Below are positions 22,774 through 35,836 of a DNA stretch of 64,000 bases, in pieces. Within the stretch, counting starts at the first letter, position 1; each line of letters begins with the position of its first letter. A program made the position numbers and the translations under genes. The DNA is from Myotis daubentonii (Eukaryota > Chordata > Mammalia > Chiroptera > Vespertilionidae). The DNA lies in the NCBI RefSeq assembly GCF_963259705.1, contig NC_081841.1:91711063-91775062 (forward strand). The letters run 5' to 3'. The notes beneath the pieces are model-generated. The model had not been told where the DNA came from. It searched no databases and saw only the letters and a program-made list of their open reading frames with translations.

Positions 22774-24243
22774 TGCTAACTACTCTCCCAGGAGAGTTGA
22801 TGGGAATGAATTTAGGCTTTTCCAGCTAGCATCCTGATAGGGCCCCTTCTCTCTTCCTGTTGCTGAATCTGTCTGAGAACCTACTTTTTTTAAGGAGGAG
22901 AATGTAAATTATGATGTAATTATTCAACGAGGTGGGAAGTGACATCCTAGACCTGCATCCATCACAGGCCAGGAAAACGCGTGCTGACCCTGGTTCTTGA
23001 CTTGGTCACCATGTGGTAGAAGAACCTCGGACAGCAGTTTTGACTTGGGCCTGTGAATATGGGTGGCTAAAGAAAATTACATCTTTGTTTTCCTGAACTG
23101 AAAGTTAGCATGTCTTTCAATCACAGATGTAGGCAGCACACTGGAATAGTAAGTAATGGTAGCACCTGTGACTGTCACCAAGGGAAATCACAGAGCTTTG
23201 CAAATCACATGACAATTGTTGCAGATGCTTTGATTTATACTTACCCAATTCAGGTCAGGATTAAATATTAGAGGTGCTGCTACATCCTGTTATTTACAAG
23301 GTTACTAAAGAAGTCCACATGCTACCATGGCATAATTTTACTATTTTGCAACTGTATCTCAACATAGTTGTGATTCTACGTATTTTATTTTATTATTTTT
23401 AATTTAAAAAATGGTTTAAAATCTAAAAACCTTCTGATAAGAGTCCATAGACATCACCCAGGCTGTCAAAGAAGTCCATGGCCTCTGTCCCCAACAAAAC
23501 AATGTAAGAACCCATGAGGAGACCCTCAGACTTGTCCTTGCTGTTTTGGGGTGTCTGCAGTATTACCCCATTGCAAAATCACAGATTCTATATATCCAGG
23601 GGCCTATAAAGTTATTCAGTTGGTGCATTTCATATGGCGTTAGTTGCCTCTTTTCCAATAACACACCGTAACAAAAACCTCAGATGCAGTACAATTGTAA
23701 AATATGGAATCATCTCATCTTCAAATTGCTGGTTGAAACTGCGCCAGCTCTCAGCTATTCAAGAGCTGCCTCTCGGAATCATGCATTACCGAGGCCCCCT
23801 TGCCTCCCCGGCTTCCTCTTTGGCTGTTTACCCTGCGGTTCTTTCGCTCTAGGTCACAGGTGCACTGACAGATAGGGAGGGCACCCAGGGGAAGTGACAT
23901 TCAAATCTGACAATTTTCCTATATCACTAAGAAGTCGTGAATGGGTGGGGGTGGAAAGCATTGATTAAGTTCAGATTTTGAATTACCTGTTGGTTTTAAT
24001 TACCGTGCCATCCCTGCCCCAAGGCCTTTTGTCTCCCCCTGCCACTGCACCCCTGTTGCTCTCATGAGACACATATGAGCTGCTACTGTGTGTTGTTAGT
24101 TATCTTCACGGTGCACACGCTCTGTGAGTCCATGGAACCTGCGTTATTTTTCACTTGGCCTGCCTCTGGTGCTTGGCAGACAATACTCCCACCGTCAGTA
24201 GGTGTGGCTGAACTGAAGAGCTGTCTACTGTGCGTATTCAGTG

Positions 24244-24309
24244 GGCCTCCATGCTTGAAGAGGCCAGTGCTAACATGATTGTTTTCCATATTGGATTTGT
24301 TTATGCAAC
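24244..24309 (-). repeat. 66-base repeat, right arm (inverse copy of 22708-22773)
   Basis: See the left arm. The homology stops abruptly at both ends, and nothing in between looks like a shared element. Confidence 0.85.
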
Positions 24310-24414
24310 GTCTATTCCACAAATACTGAGCACTTATCATGTGCCAGGCATCATGACCAGATATTAGAGCCAAAGATGAATAAGACACAACCACTTCCTC
24401 CAAAGAGTCTAGGG

Positions 24415-24631
24415 CAGCCGTGGGCAAACTACAGCCCGCGGGCCGGATCCGGCCCGTTTGAAATGAATAAAACTAAAAAAAAAAAAAAAGACCGTACCCT
24501 TTTATGTAATGATGTTTACTTTGAATTTATATTAGTTCACACAAACACTCCATCCATGCTTTTGTTCCGGCCCTCCGGTCCAGTTTAAGAACCCATTGTG
24601 GCCCTCGAGTCAAAAAGTTTGCCCACCCCTG
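24415..24631. mobile_element. hAT MITE with perfect target duplication
   Basis: The 217-base element starts CAGCCGTGGGCAAACTACAG and ends GTTTGCCCACCCCTG. It is flanked by GTCTAGGG on both sides (24407-24414, 24632-24639). It lies inside an older L2-like segment. Confidence 0.92.
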
Positions 24632-26224
24632 GTCTAGGGCCTTGAGGATGCCTGACAATACTGCCATGGAGTATAATGAGAGCAAAGATAGAGGTATGAA
24701 CCAGGCATGCTTTTGGCATCAAGGAGGAGTGATCAGTTCTGGAGAATGAGTGTCAAAGAAGATGCTGGAGTGGGAACCTGAAGGATGAGTAGGACTTGGC
24801 CAATGGGAAAGCAGGTGCTGGAGACTTTCCAGGAATGGAGAACTGCTTGTCTTTCAGTCCTGGACAGCGGACAGAATTCTTTACCTACCCATTAGCTCCG
24901 CTTCTCTCCTTCTTCCCCATTAACAGAACCCTAGTTTGGGACAATCTCAAGGAATACATGTTCCTTCCCCAGACCCAGGCTCAAAAGCCAATCAGGAGCC
25001 AATCATGGCCATTCCTTTGCTCTTTGCCACTGACGGGTCCAGAGCGGGCATATGACCACATTCTGATCAATGAGATATAAGGGGATGCCTGCTTAGGGCC
25101 TTCCCTTTGCACTTAAAAAACTCAACAGTTTTTCTCGGAGAAAGACAGTTTTCCCCTTCTTGTCTTGAAAACTAGTACAGTATCTGCAGCTGTCCTGGCT
25201 AGCTTATGACAGAAGAAAGATAATAAGAGCCTGAGGGCTCTTTGATAGTAACAATGAATAGCAACCAATACTGGTAACAACTAGACTCCTGTGTGGGAAA
25301 AAATTAACCCTTATTTGTCTATGCTACAGCATGTTTTCCCCTCATAACTAAACATATTACAATTGATCTACATAGCTTCTATAAACAATTTTTCACAGAT
25401 CTCCCCAGTCGTACCAATGAGATCACATGACTATAACCCTGAGTTGTACTGGCTGATTATCCCTGACCTACATAACTCAACTCTTCCCTCCAATCTCTCC
25501 AGTCCTTTCAGGAAGACCCCAGGGGAACAGCTTTGAGAATGTGGTTTCCTCCTTCTACTCTGTATCCCACCCCTCACCCCACCTCTGCCATGCTGAAACA
25601 GTATTCTATGCAAAGCTAGGAGAAAGCCCTTCTCTCTGACTCTATTTCACTCTTTCTAGACTAGCCCGTAGTAGTATGAATGTCCTGGGTGTCATAAACT
25701 TTTGGCCAAAGTGCATCTTCTGTCTCCTGTCTAGCCCTGCTCTCTATAGGGGACTGTCTGAGGAACAGGAGTCCGAAGTCTTTATGTCTTTCCACAGAAG
25801 CCAAGCATCAACCTCCTCCTTCAGACAGAACAGAACAATAACAAAAGCTCGCAGGCATAGCCACCCATGCCAATAGATGCCTCAGAGTTCAGGCTTACTG
25901 GCCCCTCACAACTATTCTCCAATTAGCTCATCCCACAGCACAGTTACAGCTGCACATAAAGAAATGGGAACATAATAGTGCAAAGATAGGTAGGCAGGGC
26001 CCTCATATATCAAGTAAGGAAGTATAAGCTGCAATTCCTGAGTAAGTGCTTCCCAACAAGTGTGACATGAGGTGTACTGAGATACTACCCTGGCCTCTGA
26101 GCTGCTGTGACTGCGGGCAGAGCCTGGCAGCCAGAGCCCTTGGGCTGTCACTTCCAGCAGTGAGTGGCTTTGTGTGGATCTAGGTGGCTGGAGCCAAGCA
26201 GAGGGGCCTGATGAGGCCATGACC

Positions 26225-26960
26225 CAAAAAGATTGGGAAACAATGAGGAGTCACTGAAAGATTTTTAGCAGGCAGTAACCTTTCCATTTTGGAAGAAAAT
26301 AAGAGGGCAGTGCAAAGACTAGATTGGAGAGGTGGACAGTGGGCCTGGGACCAAGAGTACCAGTCTCACCTGAAACAGCCCAGGTATGAAGAGATGAGGG
26401 ACCAAATGAAGAAGTAGGTGTGATAAAATGGAAGGAACCTGGGATATGAGGAGTCTTAAGGAGATAAAATCAATGGACTTGCCTATTGGTTAGATACAAA
26501 GGCAATGGTTCTCAACTTTCTGGCCCTTTAAATACAGCTCCTCATGTTGTGACCCAACCATAAAATTATTTTCGTTGCTACTTCATAACTGTAATGTTGC
26601 TACTGTTATGAATTGTAATGTAAATATCTGATATGCAGGATGGTCCTAGGCGACCCCTGTGAAAGGTTGTTCGACCGCCAAAGGGGTCGCGACCCACAGG
26701 TTGAGAACTGCTGATATAAGGGGAGTGGAAATATCCAGGATGACTTCCATCTTTTGGACCAAGAACCTGGGTGAACAGTGGTGTCAGCCAGCGAGATCGG
26801 AAACACACGAGGGAAAGGTGGAGAAGAAAATTGTTTTGAGATGCTGTAGTGTCCAAGGGAGATAGCCAGTGGGCATTTGGACATGTAGATCCCTGGTGCA
26901 GATTTGAGAGTCTTCAGCAGATGAGTGACGGTAGAAGCCCATAGGCACTGGCGGTACTGA
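26225..26960 (+). repeat. Ancient L2-type repeat, split by the SPIN copy
   Basis: Diverged G/A-rich sequence of the type GATTGGAGAGGTGGACAGTG and GGGCATTTGGACATGTAG on both sides of the SPIN element. Family assignment is tentative. Confidence 0.4.
26503..26713. mobile_element. SPIN-type hAT element, short form
   Basis: The inner TTTTCGTTGCTACTTCATAAC and right end GGGGTCGCGACCCACAGGTT match SPIN, here in inverse orientation to the copy at 21862. The left end has mutated (CAATGGTTCTC). Confidence 0.87.
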
Positions 26961-27083
26961 TGAGGGAGAAGAGAGCAGTGGTAACAGAGTGCTAAAGACA
27001 GAGCAAGCAATAGCAGCTCAAGTCAAACTGGCTTAAGTCAAAGGACGGGGTCTGAGCACTCAGCTCTTCTTGGTCTCAACCAA

Positions 27084-27085
<2 letters not shown>

Positions 27086-27130
<45 letters not shown>

Positions 27131-27142
27131 GTCTCTCTCTCT
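27086..27142. repeat. (TC)n microsatellite
   Basis: About 20 CT units, then a short second run. Confidence 0.95.
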
Positions 27143-27549
27143 TCTTTTGGAATGTTGGCCTCATTATCTCAGACAGGACTTTTCTACTAGGCAAAAAACA
27201 AAGTCACTGGTCGCCCCAGGTTTTTCACCCCAGTGATTTTTTTTTCTTTCTTGCACCATCTATATAACAACCCTGGCTAGAACTCTGATGGGCTTTGCTT
27301 GGGTCACATGACCTATTCTTAGACCAAACGCAGTTACACTTGGATTGGTCAGGCCTGGGTCATGGGCCCGCATCTGGTTGGGGGCAGTGTGCAGTGGCAG
27401 GTTCTATTACCAGGAGAAGAGGGGTGGTAAAACTTTCTGAGCAGATATAGTTACCATGATCCCCTACACATCAACATTTAAAGACGTAGGTAGAAGAAGG
27501 GGAATCAGTGAAGGAGACAGAAAGTTGACATGTCAGAGTAAATTATCAG

Positions 27550-27665
27550 CTTTTCAGAGGCCAAGCACTGTGTCTTGTTCATATCTGTTTCCTCCTCCCC
27601 CTACAATTTGGAACCTAATGCTGTGCCTATAATCAAAAAGTGTATGTGGAATGGATACATAAACA
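27550..27665 (+). repeat. L2 LINE 3' remnant
   Basis: L2-like 3' end (CCAAGCACTGTGTCTTGTTC then AATGCTGTGCCTATAATC). Confidence 0.5.
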
Positions 27666-28854
27666 CTCCACATGAAAAGCAGTGGGGATTTTTTCAAAAG
27701 ATGTAACAAAGACTGACACCCAGAAATCCTATTTGGACAATATACAAAAGCACAGTTTTAAGTAGCTGGCCATCACTGACATGATTTTGAATAGATTCCC
27801 TGAAAAGAGCTTGTCTTTTCCATGATTTGGATGAAGCCACCATATCAGTTTGGGCCCAAATAGTTACAGCAGCTGAGAATTTGATTTGGGAAATGTCTAA
27901 TGGAAATCAGGGTTGTTCTTTTAAAGAATGTTTTATTGCTCTGTTCCAGGGCTGACTCTAATTTCATGCTGCATTTGTAAGTCTATAGACAAATACCTTA
28001 ATTACTAAGGATGTCAGATATAAATAGGAGGCCTAATCACACCTGTATTAATCGGTGACATACTTGCAACTTTAGGGGACAGATGCCAGGGAAGAATGAA
28101 AGCTGGTGAGCCATAGTAAACCACCCTGTAGGTAGTGAATGTGTCCTTTTTTTCATGTCAAGTACCTTTTATATCCACTAGGGGGAGTCGTGCTGTGCAT
28201 CAAAGCTTGGCTGTTTCTATGTATAATGGAATTACATACCATGAAAACTTGTCTATTGATGGGGTGGATCGTCCTCTCTAAAGTTCTGAGAGATCTGGCA
28301 TGTTGTCATTTTTTCCCCAAACAGATGAGAGAATGTTATTCAAGGCGTGTTAAAGAAAATCAATTGTTTAAATCCTCACTGAATTTAGAAGGGTCCACTA
28401 ACCATTTTAGATGAAAGTTTTTATAAGACAGAAGTTTCTATCATGAAAAGTAGGGTTTTTATTTCCTATAATCTTTGCTTATTAAAAATATAAAAGGCTG
28501 AATCTGTGTTGTTTCCATTTTAAAGAGTTTTATTTTAAAGGCTTGCTAGACACTAGTGTAATCTTAGTGCTCAGTGGAATTCTTAAAGTATTATTGGCAC
28601 TCAGTTGATAATTATTATAATTATTATAAGCTTGTCTAATGTAATTACAGTATAAGAATTTTTCCTTTTCAACACAAAGCCATTTTAAAGCAAAGTTTGA
28701 AAGGTGCCGTAAATTAACATAATTCAAGTGCAATACTCACACTTGCATTCAGTGGTAACTCCTCCATATTGTCAAAAGTATTTTTTGTGGCAGACTATTC
28801 CTTTTCTATTTTTGTGTTCTCTGTTTTTGCAAAGATAATCAATTCACAAATTGG

Positions 28855-29135
28855 TATTTGGAGATGAGGTCCTTAAAAAAGCAAAGGAAGGTCATTAGGG
28901 TGGGTCCTAATCCAGTATGACTGGCATTTTATAAGAGGATATTTGGACAGAGATATATACAAACGGAAGACCATGTGAAGATGAAGAAAGAAGGTGGCCA
29001 CCTTCAAGCTAAAGAAAGAGGCCTCATAAGAAACCAACTCTGTCAACACCTTGATCTCAGACTTTTAGTTTCCAAAATTGTGAAGAAAGATTTTGTTGCT
29101 TAAGCCCCAAGTCTGTGGTATTTGTTATGGTGGCT
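28855..29135 (+). mobile_element. MaLR-type LTR remnant (MLT1/MST-like)
   Basis: Diverged ERVL-MaLR solo LTR. It has TCATTAGGGTGGGTCC, ACACCTTGATCTCAGACTTT and a terminal TTAAGCC then TGGTATTTGTTATGGTGGC. No internal proviral sequence is seen. Confidence 0.65.
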
Positions 29136-29204
29136 CCAGAAACGAATTCAATGGGGTAACATGGCATTTGAGCCCTGATGTCTAATAATGATGATAATAA
29201 TATG

Positions 29205-29300
29205 GTGATAATATCATTATTTATTGAGCACTTCCTGTGTGCCAGGCATTGTACAAAATGCTTTATACACATTATCTCATTTAATATGTTTTAAAATTTC
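29205..29300 (-). repeat. MIR SINE remnant
   Basis: TATTGAGCACTTCCTGTGTG then CATTATCTCATTTAATATG, in MIR reverse order. Confidence 0.65.
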
Positions 29301-31083
29301 ATGAGATAGATGCCTTTTATTTTTCAGCCCCATGCCAGGGTACAGGACTTGATGAGCCAAAGACGAGCTAGATTTCAGTCCCTCTTGCCCCGATGCCCTT
29401 GTGCAGGGTTAACCCTTTGTGGTGGCCCACTCTGTCCCCAAGCACTTAATCGTTATCTTGGACTGCCCCAGGGGCTGAAGCGGGCTACACCACCGAGGAA
29501 GGAGCAGGCGGGTGCCCGCAGAGATTCTGAGAGCTGGGCATGCAACCTCACCCACTCCGCAGTTGGCAATGAGGCATGTGGGAGTTCTAGGTGCTGGTGG
29601 GAGGGCTTCCAGGGGCCCTGTTTCCAAGGCCTTGATTCAGCCAAGTTCTGCGAATTCACCTCAGAACAGCTCTGTCTCCATTTCTCAGTCAGCAAGAAAT
29701 CCAAGATGCTGTCCTATCACCGTCACCCCTGCACCGCCCCCCAAAATCATGGAGACTGAGAACTGCATCTTTGACTATTCTACTATGAACGTGAGTGTGC
29801 CTTTCTTCACAATGAAAGCTCCTGAATGTCCCAAATTTGCAGCTTTCATGGTGAGGGAAAACGCCTGACAGTGTAAATAATTAATCACCATGAGGAATAT
29901 CCAATAAGTGAGGGGAGTCAGGTTTCGAATTGGTTCAGATGATTAAGGTGCAGAAGTCACAGCAGGGTAAAAATAAAGCACCCTCTGAAAAAGCACCGTC
30001 TTTAGAACTCAAGACGGTTTCTATTTCTACTGCAGAGAACAGTGTGTGCCACCTGTCCTTGAGCCATGAAGGCACTAAGAATATCCGATTTATCTTCAAA
30101 TATTAGTCGGTGGGTGAGGTCTGGAGATGAGGAAGTACGGCAATCTCTCAATAAGCCTGTTTTAATAACAAGGAGTAAAAATGGAATTTCTAGACCGCTG
30201 GAGCTCAGACTTAAGGAGAAAGGTCTAAAAAGGAAAAAGCATGTTGCTTCGTGTCTTATTTGAAAGGATATTTCAGATGTGCAGTGGTGTTTTAGAGGTC
30301 ATGGCCACCCCGCCCCCCACCACCTTCTGAACCTTCAGCCCCCAGTAGTCCTCGCTGACTTTTTAAATAAAGCTTTTACTTTTATGACTTGCTGGCAAAA
30401 ACATATAATCCTACCCAGTCAGGTTTCCATTTGTCTGTATCACCAGGTTGCACTTAGTGTAAAAAAAAAAAAAAAAGCCTTTGCAAAGGGAGGGAAAATG
30501 TAGCTTTCCCAGTGCCAGATTTGGGGAGCCAAGCATGGGAGAGGAAGACGGGGAGTCCCTTGTGCCCAGCAGGCTTTCGCGCTTCCCATCAGTGGAAAAA
30601 CAATGTACAGATTGAACTATCATCTAGGTCACTTCTCCAGCTGGGTTTGGAGGAAGGTTGGTTCTTCAGCTATGGTTCTGGCAGGAAACAGGTGACACAC
30701 ACAAACAGATACACTAATGAAGGGACCAGGGTGGAGGCACGGGCAGGACGAAGGGAGACCAGTAAAGGCTAGCAACAGAGGGAGGCTTTGGCTCCCACAG
30801 GCTTGAGGAGGAGGGCGAGGGAGTGGAATGAACCAGAGAAGGCTGTGACTCTAGCTGTGGCTGCGAGAGAGGGCTGTCCGCAGGCTCCGTGGCCTCCAGG
30901 ATCTCCCTCCAGCGGGAGGCAGTGAGGAAAATAAATATCTGGACACTCCTCTAGCTACGACCCCTGGATCTGGTGCTGGTGCCTCTCATTGAAGCCAAAA
31001 GGTAAGGAATACATCCAACAGTGGTGAATGTCTGAGTGTAGAGCAGGAAGGGAAAGAGTGGGGGAATGGTATAGAGCAGTGGT

Positions 31084-31440
31084 TAGCAAACTCATTAGTC
31101 AACAGAGCCAAATATCAACAGTACAATGATTGAAATTTCTTTTGAGAGCCAAATTTTTTAAACTTAAACTATATAGGTAGGTACATTGTTATTAACTTAA
31201 TTAGGATACTCCTAAGCTGGCCTTTGCTAAAAACGTCCTCAATCTGAGGGGTCGACCTCAGCGAATGTACCCCCACTTCTTCAAAATAGACTCGCCCAGG
31301 CCAAAAACCGACTTCTGCGCATGGGCCACGAAGTTTCAACCGCACTGTACGTGCACGCCCACACGTGGTATTTTGTGGAAGAGCCACGCTCAAGGGGCCA
31401 AAGAGCCCTATGTGGCTCGCGAGCCGTGGTTTGCCAACCA
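31084..31440. mobile_element. hAT element, longer relative of the 14957 MITE
   Basis: Starts CAGTGGTTAGCAAAC and ends GTTTGCCAACCACTG. It has an internal segment also found at 53948-54815. The flanking TATAGAG and ACTATAGAG suggest a decayed duplication. At 31195-31205 it carries the undisturbed TTAA that is occupied by piggyBac in the other copy. Confidence 0.85.
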
Positions 31441-32549
31441 CTGGACTATAGAGAAGTGGAGAATATCCAAGCACAGGTGGGGACGAAGAAATAAACAGGA
31501 GGGACCAGAGGAGGGGCAGAAAGGCAAAGTAAATGCTCAACTTTCTGTGAGATTTGCACCTGGGATTTTGTGCATGAGGCTTCGAGTATCTGAGAGATGC
31601 TGTGGGCCCTCCACATCCCCAGTGCCATTCCCAGGGCGGTATCGAGTGAAGCAGCCCTCACTGTGAGGACCACATGCAGAGCTTCCCAACAGCCACAACC
31701 CATGCTCAGAGCTGGTGCCAGTTGATTCTTGCCCACCTTGGTGGAAGTGCTTTCTAGGGAGTGGAAAGGACATATGAAAGAGAAGGGGTGCCAGCATGGT
31801 GGCGAGCACCAGACCGCTCACGGCCAAGCCCGGCAACTTTATTAGTCAGCTCAGAGCATCGCCTGTCAGAATCTGAAGGAAATAGAACGATGAGTGACTG
31901 TGAAGGTATCTGTGTGTTTATCTTATCTTCTGCTATTCAAGAGTTTGAGTTATTATTAATTTGAGGGCCTGGATTCTGGCAGCTCTTCCCTTTGAATGGG
32001 TCTATGCCACGCTGTCAGTTATCAAAGGATTCAGGGCCTAGGATTATGCTGACAGGGAGCCTCAGAGCTGTGACGGCAGAACAGAGACTTGGAAAAAGAC
32101 ATTGCATTAAAGAGGGATCAGCATTTTGTGTGTAGTCCTTCATGCCCTTTTGGCTTCATATTTCAAAAGAACAGCAAGTAAAATAAGAGCAGGGACAGCC
32201 TTGAATCTTATGAAAAATCAGAGAAAAGCTGGTGGCCAAGAAATTGCTCAGCAAGTGATAGAGATTCACCAAATCTGAAGAAATCATGAACGAACGGATG
32301 GTTTTGTGTGCTTCATGCAGGGTGAGCGCCAGCTTGCTTGGAAAAGCAGTGATGGCTGATTTACCATACTTTGCTTTCAAGCAGTAGTGGTCTCAGACTC
32401 TTGACCACTGATGGGTCTTGGCAAATTTTTTGAAGAAAGGGCTCAAGAGAAACTTCATGACAGAGTGGTATACTACCTGAGAAGTGAGGTGCTGGGGTGC
32501 CAGGGAGAAGTCCTAGACACCACAGTCTCTTTAAAACATTGACATTCAG

Positions 32550-32727
32550 CCCCAGCTGCGTGGCTCCACTGGTTGGAGTGTCATCCTGCATACCAAAGGG
32601 TTGTGGGTTTGATTCCAGGTAGGAGCAGGGATGGGAGGCAACCAATCAATGTTTCTCTCTTACGTTGATGTTTGTCTCCCACTCTTCCTCTCTCTCTCTC
32701 AAATCAGGTGAAGATTTTCAAAAATGC
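32550..32727 (+). repeat. Ves SINE, internally deleted
   Basis: Head CCCCAGCTGCGTGGCTCCAC, central GGTTTGATTCCAGG, tail with TTTCTCTCTTAC and CTCTCTCTCTCAAATCA. Confidence 0.85.
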
Positions 32728-33875
32728 TAAATATTAGAACTCAAAAAAAGAATAGTCAACATTTACATCCTTTCCATAGGCAATAGCTCATTTGTCCTAA
32801 AGCTGAGTGAAGGCCCTTATTTAGTATAAAGGAAGTCGTTTTGACCTTGAGTAAAAAAATTGTTTCTTTGTCTATCCAATCCATCCTCCCATCTGTAATT
32901 GTAACTCTACTGGGAATGACCATGAGCTGTTAAGCCATGAGGTGGGAAAAGAGAGCAAGTGTCATATCACAGGTGACCCCACTTCCACCTACAGAAGGAG
33001 CCCCACTGAGCCTCATCACTTTAACCACAGGCAGGGGCACTGTCGCCAGGTGTAAGAATGGTCCACGATTGTGGGGCTGTGTGGCTGGGTAGGGAGGATG
33101 TGGGGCTGTGTTCCCTCAGTCACATATTGACTAAGCTGCATTTGACTGACTTCTCCTGTTGCTTGAACTTGTCTCTCAGCATCAATTCAAACTTATTAAA
33201 TGGCTCTTCATCTTATTTGTGTCCAACCATCTACCCATCAGCAGACTTGAAAGGAGGCTGGCTCATTTCGTTTTCCTATCAGTCACCACAAGGGGCCAGG
33301 AGCTTCGAGAAGGGCCCCCACGTGGATGACCACGTAGGTTTGAGCGGAGCTGTGGAGAAAGAAGTGGCCTGTCTTAAGTCTTAGAAGAATAACACATACT
33401 ATTTAACACACTGGGTAGTGTTTCTCAAATGCTGCCTGGCGGGGGTTGTAACTACGTAGACAAGGCATAAAGAGAATTCATTGACCACCAGAACTAATTT
33501 TCTCAGTTGCTTTCAATCCCTGCTGACCCAGTCATCCCTACAGACCACGGTTAGAATTTTTTTGTCAGAAAGGAAACTGAAGCACCAATGATAGCCATCT
33601 TGTGACTGTGGCCAATTGCCTACTGAACATTCTTAATGTCCGAGCCTCGACAGGAAACCACTGAATCTCTCACGTCCTGTCCAGCAGAGAGGAGTCTGAT
33701 TGTGGACGGTCTGGTTAACCCAGATTGCCTCCAGTGCCTGAGGGAGTTGATATTTTCTCATGATGAAGACTTTCCCATCTAGTGAACGCTACAAATAAAA
33801 CTGCTCGGAATCAGTCGGAACTGCCTGTTTCCGTGGTAGCGAGCCTCTGTCTGGAGGATAGGCCTGCACCATCTT

Positions 33876-33909
33876 CTTGGGGGGGGGGGGGGGGCGGGGC
33901 GGGGGGGAG
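33876..33909. repeat. Poly-G tract
   Basis: A G-run of 17 bases, then GGCGGGGCGGGGGGG. It is capable of forming a quadruplex. Confidence 0.85.
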
Positions 33910-35664
33910 GTCAGCCAGTAGTGTTTCAAGGAGTTTTGAGTGTGCAATAGTGACATCCAAAGGGATGGGCTCCATCAGTTGGAGAGGGAAGCTTTGTCAC
34001 CAATGGGATTTGTACCCTTGGCCAGACAGCAGTATCCAAGAAAAAGAAATCAAAGACACACAGCATCCACAGCATGCCTAAATATTTATTCCGGTTGTTT
34101 GTACTTCCCACACTTTTCCAATGTGAACGTGTGTCCTGAAGGTGGAGCTTTAGTTCACAGGAAGATTGGGAAGGGGCAACCGTGCCTGCACAAAACAGGG
34201 CAGAATCAGCAAAGAATACCTTTATACGCCTCCTAGTCCCCTACACTTTTCACGCCCAAAAGTAGGCACAGATTCGGATTTCTTTCCTGGGAGGAGCCTA
34301 CATACAACTAAATGGGAGGGGAAAGAAGCTGGCGCTCAGGAGTGGGGCTTATGGTCCCAGTAGAATGGGGAGAATCTAGCCATCAAAGCCATTTGTACTT
34401 CTTGATGGTAGTATTTTTAAGATGTTTCTGTTTCAAAATGAGGCAGCAATGAATTGAGTAGTGATCAAAACGCCACACTATAGAGTATGTTTAATCCCAA
34501 TAGCTCTCAAGATGGTCTGCTACTGATTGTAGCAGCTCTACGGGACTTAGAGAAATTACTCGGTTACCAGTGAAGTAAACCATCTCCGCAATGGAATTGA
34601 AGTGTTCCTGCTCAGCACATAACAACACTGCCACAGCCGGTTATGACGGCAGTGACGATCAGTGTGCTCTTCATCACTCACAGGGAAATTTCAAAACACT
34701 AGCACACACATCCCCTGCTAGGCCATGATGGGTTCTATGAGCTTCTGCGGATGTTTCTTAGATACTACTTATTCCGTTTCCAGCAGAGCAAAAATTCTTA
34801 AAGCATGTCAGGTGGGCAGGGAACGGGGCGCACGGCCTGATTACTTTGGAGCAGAGACAGCGCATCTGATCTGTCTTGCTTACGATCAGATTAACATGAA
34901 GTCCGTATCTCAGGCCTTTCCCCTTCCTCCTCCGCCCTCCTCAGGGCACCCCAACCACCATCACCACAGCAGAAACCTTGTATCTCACCGGAAAGCATTT
35001 GCTGCCCACCGACAGGCAAAGATAATGTTATCCAACTTCAAAGAAGGAAATTATGAATGGAAAGATGATCCCTCTGAATTCAGAATGTGAGCGTCGCTGA
35101 TGGAATGATTTGATCCATTAATGGCACATTCGGGGCAGAAACTCACGTTTCTTTTCTGCTTCTTGCTTGAGTTCACCCTTCTTTCCTTACGCCTTCCCGA
35201 ACTCCTCCTCCTGCCTTATCCCTCAGCTCTGGGGAGAACTCAGAGCACTGTTGTAGAAGTTTGAACCTGGATCAGCTGCTCCTTCAGGAGGGCTCAGCAT
35301 CTGTAGGAAGTCCACTTACTCAAACCGCCCCCTCCCCCCCCCCAAAAAAAAAAACCGCTCCACATAGATTCTATTTAGAGTTGAGAATTGGGAGAAGACA
35401 GACGGTGCACCCTGTCCCCTCCCTGGGGCTTGGAAACAGCCTGGGAAGGGACAGAGATCATTTCCCACAGATGCCTAGGGATCCCCAGGAGCCACTGGTG
35501 ACCCCCTGGATCACCTGCCAGACTGTAAGGGTGCCGTGGTGCTATCAGCTGCAGCTGGGGCAGCTGGGAGGCATTTGTGTGTCCTCTAGGATGCCCCCTG
35601 CTGAGAAATCTTGAACCTTCACCCAGGGGAGGTAGTCATTCAGGTGTGCAGTGATGCAGAAATA

Positions 35665-35771
35665 CAGGGTGGGGCAAAAGTAGGTTTGCAGTTGTGAGTG
35701 CAGGAAGCATAATTGATTCTTGTATTATTAGTAGTAATTAATTACTGTAAACCTACTTTTGCCCCACCCTG
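35665..35771. mobile_element. Mariner-type MITE
   Basis: The 107-base element has TIRs CAGGGTGGGGCAAAAGTAGG and its perfect inverse at the right end. It is flanked by TA on both sides (35663-35664, 35772-35773). Confidence 0.92.
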
Positions 35772-35836
35772 TATACTGTGCTTCAGAAATTCTTGGTGGT
35801 TTTGTGGACAACCAGCTGCTACTTGCCCCCCTAAGG

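Noticed and set aside
34725..35090. 121-codon plus-strand frame with a His-rich stretch
   Set aside because: No recognisable domain or splice context, and the His run comes from a CACCATCACC repeat. Treated as chance.
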